Assembly (NCBI GenBank): GCA_903813345.2
Contig: CAIIXF020000002.1
Span: forward strand, 7,769,555-7,833,554
Source: Owenia fusiformis
Lineage: Eukaryota; Annelida; Polychaeta; Sabellida; Oweniidae
Direction of reading: 5' to 3'
DNA length: 64,000 nucleotides
The notes under the pieces were generated by a model. It had not been told where the DNA came from. It did not search any database and saw only the letters and a program-made list of their open reading frames with translations. Shown here one piece after another: positions 51,701 through 57,700 of this stretch. The first letter of the stretch is position 1. The number at the start of each line of letters is the position of its first letter. A program made the translations under genes and the position numbers.

Positions 51701-54700
51701 CAGAATTTTCTTGTATGGAGGATTTTGTTATTTTTCTAGTGTAACATTTTAGTATTTTGTAACTTTTAAGAGTTTTATTGTAACATTTTAGGAGGCACAT
51801 CTAATTGCATTGAGGAGCATTTTGGTTTAATAAAATACATGGAATTGGTAGGCCTCAGAGATTTCAAAGTAGGGTAACACTGCAATGCCATCTTTAAAGA
51901 TGGGCTGGAAATAAGTAATAAAGTTTGAATACTAAACAGACAAAACTAACAAAGGAGAAAAATATAAAGAGTATCTGAAATCATGTAAGAATTAAATTTG
52001 ATTGCTAAGATTAAAGAGAATTCTACTGTAACAGAATATATCAAGTTTGGATATTTTTCATGTTAAAAAAGTCTCAATCGAAAAATGTGTATAATCATTT
52101 CTTTAAAACAGTATCTTCTCTTTCATTACTTAAGACGAGGGAAAAAGAAAAGAGAATGGTAACAAGTTAACATTTATATAGATTTATGAAAATTAATGTT
52201 ATTTCAAGTTCTTGATAATATTATTTAGTCCTGCATCATAAGCCCCCCCCCCCCTTCCATCTTTTCTGATGTACATATGTGTGTATAAGGAGAGGAGGCT
52301 ACATATGCAAAATGCAAGTTTAAATATAATTGTACATATCGTGTTACATGTTTTTAATGGAAATTACAGTTTTGTTTTATTTAATGTTAAGCATGCTTAT
52401 TTACAATATTTATATTCCCTGATATTTTATAGAAAATAACTCATATTTTGCCAACTTTTCATTTTCAGCGAACATTTACATTGCACATTCTAAATTGATC
52501 CCCATTCCGCTTTCTATCAAGCAGAAAAGTTGTCATTTCATCGAATTATATTTACAGGTTTTATACTGTATTTGTATTGTCAGTATTATCAGTTATCACA
52601 TAGTATGTAAAATTCCAGTGATCTGATTGGTTGTAGCCTTCCTGGTATTTCCCGTATCACGACCATGTAACTAGTGGTAACTAATTACTGACGTCATATA
52701 AGTGAAAGTTCCAGAGTAGTGACGTTACACTATTCAAACTGTTCAGAAATATATGACTTCACACACCTTGCTACCTAGGAAATGACGTTATAATAATAAA
52801 CTATGTACTGTATTGTAGACTATTGTAAGTAAAAGAACTCCAATCTATCGTTGTTATTGACTCCGTAGTGATACAACCCACTGTATCACATGAAAATTAG
52901 TCACGTGTCATGTGATACGGAATATACATCATCACAATTGACCAATCAAAATGCTTAGACACTCCTAATCATGTGATAATAGATTATATCTATCTAATAC
53001 ACTTTCTTACATTGCATATACATATTGTAATGTTTTTAACCAGTTTATATCCTCAATATTCCACAGCATAAAGTTCAGTTTTTATTTTAGATGTGGTTTC
53101 TTTTATTTGCTCAATACTATATTGTATACTCTCTAATGCCTTGATCACTTTTGCTCCGATTTTCACTACGGCGCCCAGCTGATTGAGTATTTTGTTGAAA
53201 ATTGAATACAATATTGAACAAAACACTCAATCGGCCGGGCACCGGCCGATGGATCGGAGCATATGTGACCAAGGCATCACCAAAGCTTTTTCATGCATTC
53301 AGATTTTAGTTTGAGATTATGTAATTTTCTGCTAGTTACATCTATAAATCAATAAATGTTAATTTCAATGTTCATAGTACATATTATTACATGAGATTAA
53401 CACATGATATATCTGATTTTGCAGCAGAAAGAGTTAGATGAAGAATCCGTTGACTCATTTGACGAAGATGAAGAAGAAGATGAGGTGACATCAGATCAGA
53501 CAACTACGTCTTCAGAGTCAATCTCTAGCAGCGAGGAATCAGATGACAGTGAAGATCTAACAAAGAGGAAAAAACGTAGCAGGTAAAAGTGGAAAATCTT
53601 TTTTCTTTCTCTTAAATAAGCAGATGTTCCTCATCTGGGAGCAAAATTCAGTTTATTTCCTTTTTTGTCTAACCCCCCTTAAGATAGATTGCCATATTTT
53701 TTTTGACCTGTATATAATTTCCTAATTTTTTATAGGGTTAACCAAGTTGTCTAATGATGATCGAGGAGTTGTATTTTTTTCTTTATAAATAAGCATGGCT
53801 CTATCATATCACCAGATTTTTACCTGTAATCTGTTTTTCCTTCAATAATATGTGTTGTGAATGATAGCTGACACGTAAGGCCAGTTTGTATTTGAGTATA
53901 CAAAGCAGCAAATTGTTAGTAAAACAAGAATATTAATTAGAGGTTATGTCACTATAACGGGACATATGCCCGAGTTCTCCCAATATATGCCAACCTTTGG
54001 AGGCTCTATATTTGAGCAAGAATGAAGGCATATTTCACGTCATAGTGACATGTATTACATACCTTACTTCCCATGGTTACTTTGTATTAATGACGTCACA
54101 CATCTGTATGCGAGAAGAATTTAATCCGAATGGATCATGAGGTCATGATATTATCATGTTTATTAAAGAATCTTACATTAAAACAAGTTAAGGGGGCTAT
54201 ATCAGGGTAATCGTGCAATATCGTTGGATATAGCCCGCTAACTTTCTAATTGACATCAATACAAATGCTTCGCTAGGTATGTAATACAGTACAGTAAAAT
54301 ATAGCCATACAATGTAAAGATATGATTATGTCACCACCACAAGTGGTAAGCTGGTCACACATTGTTATAGTCTCAAACTTTTTGTGGATGGTGTTTGATG
54401 GTCAGCATTCCGTCTGTAACAAATGGCAGGTGGTGACATTTTGCATGTTAATGCCTTCTTATTACATAATAATGTTCCAATTTCAGGAAGGCAAAGCTGA
54501 AGCCTCGACAAGATGATGATGCGAGAGATATTATACACGGGGAAAGGGTGCGAGGCTGGAGGAACACAAGGTTGAATAAAGAAAAGAGTAAGTGAATATG
54601 AGAGACATACACGCATCGATATTCATACTTGTTCTATAATTGAAGCTGCTCAAGAGTACATGCCCAAAGAACCTCTATATCTTTTAGAATATTAGATTAT

Positions 54701-57700
54701 GGAGCATTTTAACATCTTTTGACATTGTTTAACTTTATAACATACATATACAGTGAATAGATTGTATATAATTATTTAATTAAATTTAATCATTTTAATT
54801 ATCTTGTAGAGTCTGATGATGAAATTGAGGAATTAAGAGAGAAGCCTCCCCCTCCATGGTGGGAAAAGTTTGTTAAAGAAGATGATGAATACAAGATGGA
54901 ACTTAGTGGGAAGTTGATGCTTATGTTTGAGATTGTTAAACTGGCTGGTGCCATGGGGGATAAAGTGTGAGTATAATACAAGATGGAACTTAGTGGGAAG
55001 TTGATGTTAATGTTTGAGATTGTTAAACTGGCTGGTGCCATGGGGGATAAAGTGTGACTATAATACAAGATGGAACTTAGTGGGAAGTTGATGCTTATGT
55101 TTGAGATTGTTAAACTGGCTGGTGCCATGGGGGATAAAGTGTGAGTATAATACAAGATGGAACTTAGTGGGAAGTTGATGCTTATGTTTGAGATTGTTAA
55201 ACTGGCTGGGGCCATGGGGGATAAAGTGTGAGTATAATACAAGATGGAACTTAGTGGGAAGTTGATGCTTATGTTTGAGATTGTTAAACTGGCTGGTGCC
55301 ATGGGGGATAAAGTGTGAGTATAATACAAGATGGAACTTAGTGGGAAGTTGATGCTTATGTTTGAGATTGTTAAACTGGCTGGAGCCATGGGGGATAAAG
55401 TGTGAGTATGATACGAGATGAGTAGAAAGTTTGAGTATGAAAGTTTGATGCATCACTGTCAGAAAAATAGTCCCAATTAAGATCTTGATTTTTTTACCAC
55501 CCTTTTTCAAAGTGCCATATTGTTGTCATTTTATGCAGGCATGCGCCACAAAAATCTTGTCATCAAAATCCAATGAAAATCACTTAGCTGTTTAACCTGA
55601 AATTTACAGATACAAGAGCAGACAAGATCTGATTTGGCTTTGCGCATGCTGGCAAAATTACTTGATGGATATTTATTATTTCAGTTTGGTGTTCAGTCAG
55701 AGCTTGCTGTCTTTAGATCTCATTGAAAGTTTCCTTGAACACATGCACAATAAGGCAGAGGGGATCATTTAACACATAGATGTACATTGATTGTATTGTA
55801 TTTCAGACTCGTGTTCAGTCAGAGCTTGCTGTCTTTAGATCTCATTGAAAGTTTCCTTGAACACATGCACAATCAGGCAGAGGAGAAAAATAAGAAGAAA
55901 AAGAAGGTAAGAGTTAACTCTTTGTTAGAGTGATTGACTGAATTATTACTGATTAAAATCTCGTTAATGAGGTTAATGAAACAATTTATTTTTTGGAGGT
56001 TTGCAAATTTAGTGGGCTGTGGTAGTGGGCTGCCAAAATTGTTAAGTGTATTCGCTGTAGCATAAGAGGGAGTGAGCATGAGTTACGCTAAAGGCCCTTA
56101 TCTGTTCATTTTTTCTGGGTCAAGGTCAATATCAGATCTCCAAGTTTTATTATATGTTCTTGACATCAATCTAAACATAATACCACTCTGTTATAGTGTC
56201 TTCGCTAATCCATTTTGGTATATGTATTATAAGGATTTAAGAAAAAAGACAATGGTAAGAACCAAAATTCTGAAAATTTGGAAATTGTTTTAAAGCAAAT
56301 TTATTTATTTGTAGACCCCTGCAATGAACATGGAGAAATGGGAAAAGGGTAAAGATTACTACAGGTTTGATGGCTCAACCAATGCCAAACTAAGGAAGAA
56401 ATACCAGCTAGAGTTCTCTAAGAACAAAAGGTAACATTTGGTTCCTCACAATTTTCTTTGTAATAGTAGTATCATATTTGTATTATAATACTTTTTATTT
56501 TGGGCTATTAAGAAAAATGAAAGTGGAATTAAATTGACCAAATTTGAAAAATTGTATGCGCGTTTTTGCAATGTACCCACACACACCAGCCTCAATTTGG
56601 CATTGCTTTCAGAATTAAAAGCATGCCAAATTCTGGTGCCAAATTGTCCCGAAGTGTTGTGTAACCTGAGAGAACCTAGATGTCCAGTCCACCTTAATTT
56701 TAAATTTCTTATTTTGCAGGGCTAGGCTGTTCTTGATTTCTACTAAGGCAGGTTCTCTAGGAATCAACTTGGACAAGGCAAACAGAGTTATCATATTTGA
56801 TGCATCTTGGAACCCCTCCCATGACGTCCAGTCAATATTTAGAGTCTATAGGTTTGGGCAAGTCAAAGATGTCTTTGTATACAGATTCTTAGCTCAGGTA
56901 TTCTAAATGTACAATTGTTGTTTAACTTTAAAAATATTAACGAAAGTTCATTGTTCATATAGTAAAACTAAAACAAGTTCCAACTTTCATGCACATTTTA
57001 TGTTTATTATCTTTTGAATAGTGTTTGATTTTCATGTCAGCACCACAAAAAGTGACATATTGTTATAGTCTTCAACTTATTTGTGGACAGCGGTTGGCAG
57101 TTTGTGTTCAGTGATTGGTGTTCGGCGCCTGTAGCAGGTGGTGACACTTTGAAGTTGATGCCTTGTATTTTATTAACCCATTGCTGACCAACCCAATGTA
57201 TTGTCATTTGCTTCAAAATGGCATAAAACATAGCACAGCAGATGTTGATACAGTCCATTTTATGCTAATAAGAAAACATGCAATTTTGCTAAATTTTTCA
57301 TCAAAATGGCCAGTCACCAGCAGAAAACCTCAAAAATAGCTTTGGCCAGCAGTGAGTTAAGGAGAGCCTCAATTGCAAAGTCACTTGGAATGATAAGGTT
57401 GATCATTTGTGCTTAATTCCTTATGTAGGGTACAATGGAGGAAAAGATCTATGAGAGGCAAATAGATAAACTCTCTCTGTCACAACGTGTTATAGACAAA
57501 CACAAGAAAGAAGGTCACTTTAACTTTCATGAACCTTGTTCTTTATTTGCATGTAAATGCATTAGACAGGTTCATTTACACTGTCACTTAAAATGATAAG
57601 AATTGATATATCTTTGCATAGATACATATATCTTTGCTCTTCATTTACTATGTAGGGTACAATGGAGGAAAAGATCTATGAAAGGCAAATAGAGAAACTC

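Larger units (their letters stand above)
40253..53424 (+). other. 13-kb ATRX intron with nested exon and transposon relics
   Basis: The flanking ATRX exons join in phase (VIREKIR to QKELDEE), so no ATRX exon is missing. Inside are a foldback at 40,940-41,251, the Death-domain exon, two Helitron-like repeats, a mariner relic, one sense AACAAATGGCAGG element, a TACAGTRAAACCTG-type fragment near 49,700 and a palindromic element at 53,136-53,277. The rest is AT-rich DNA without recognisable genes. Confidence 0.6.

Noticed and set aside
54799-55389. Minus-strand frame of 196 codons made of a repeated 29-residue block
   Set aside because: It is the antisense of the 87-bp exon-end array. The period is divisible by three, so any stop-free frame persists. 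No splice or protein features support it.
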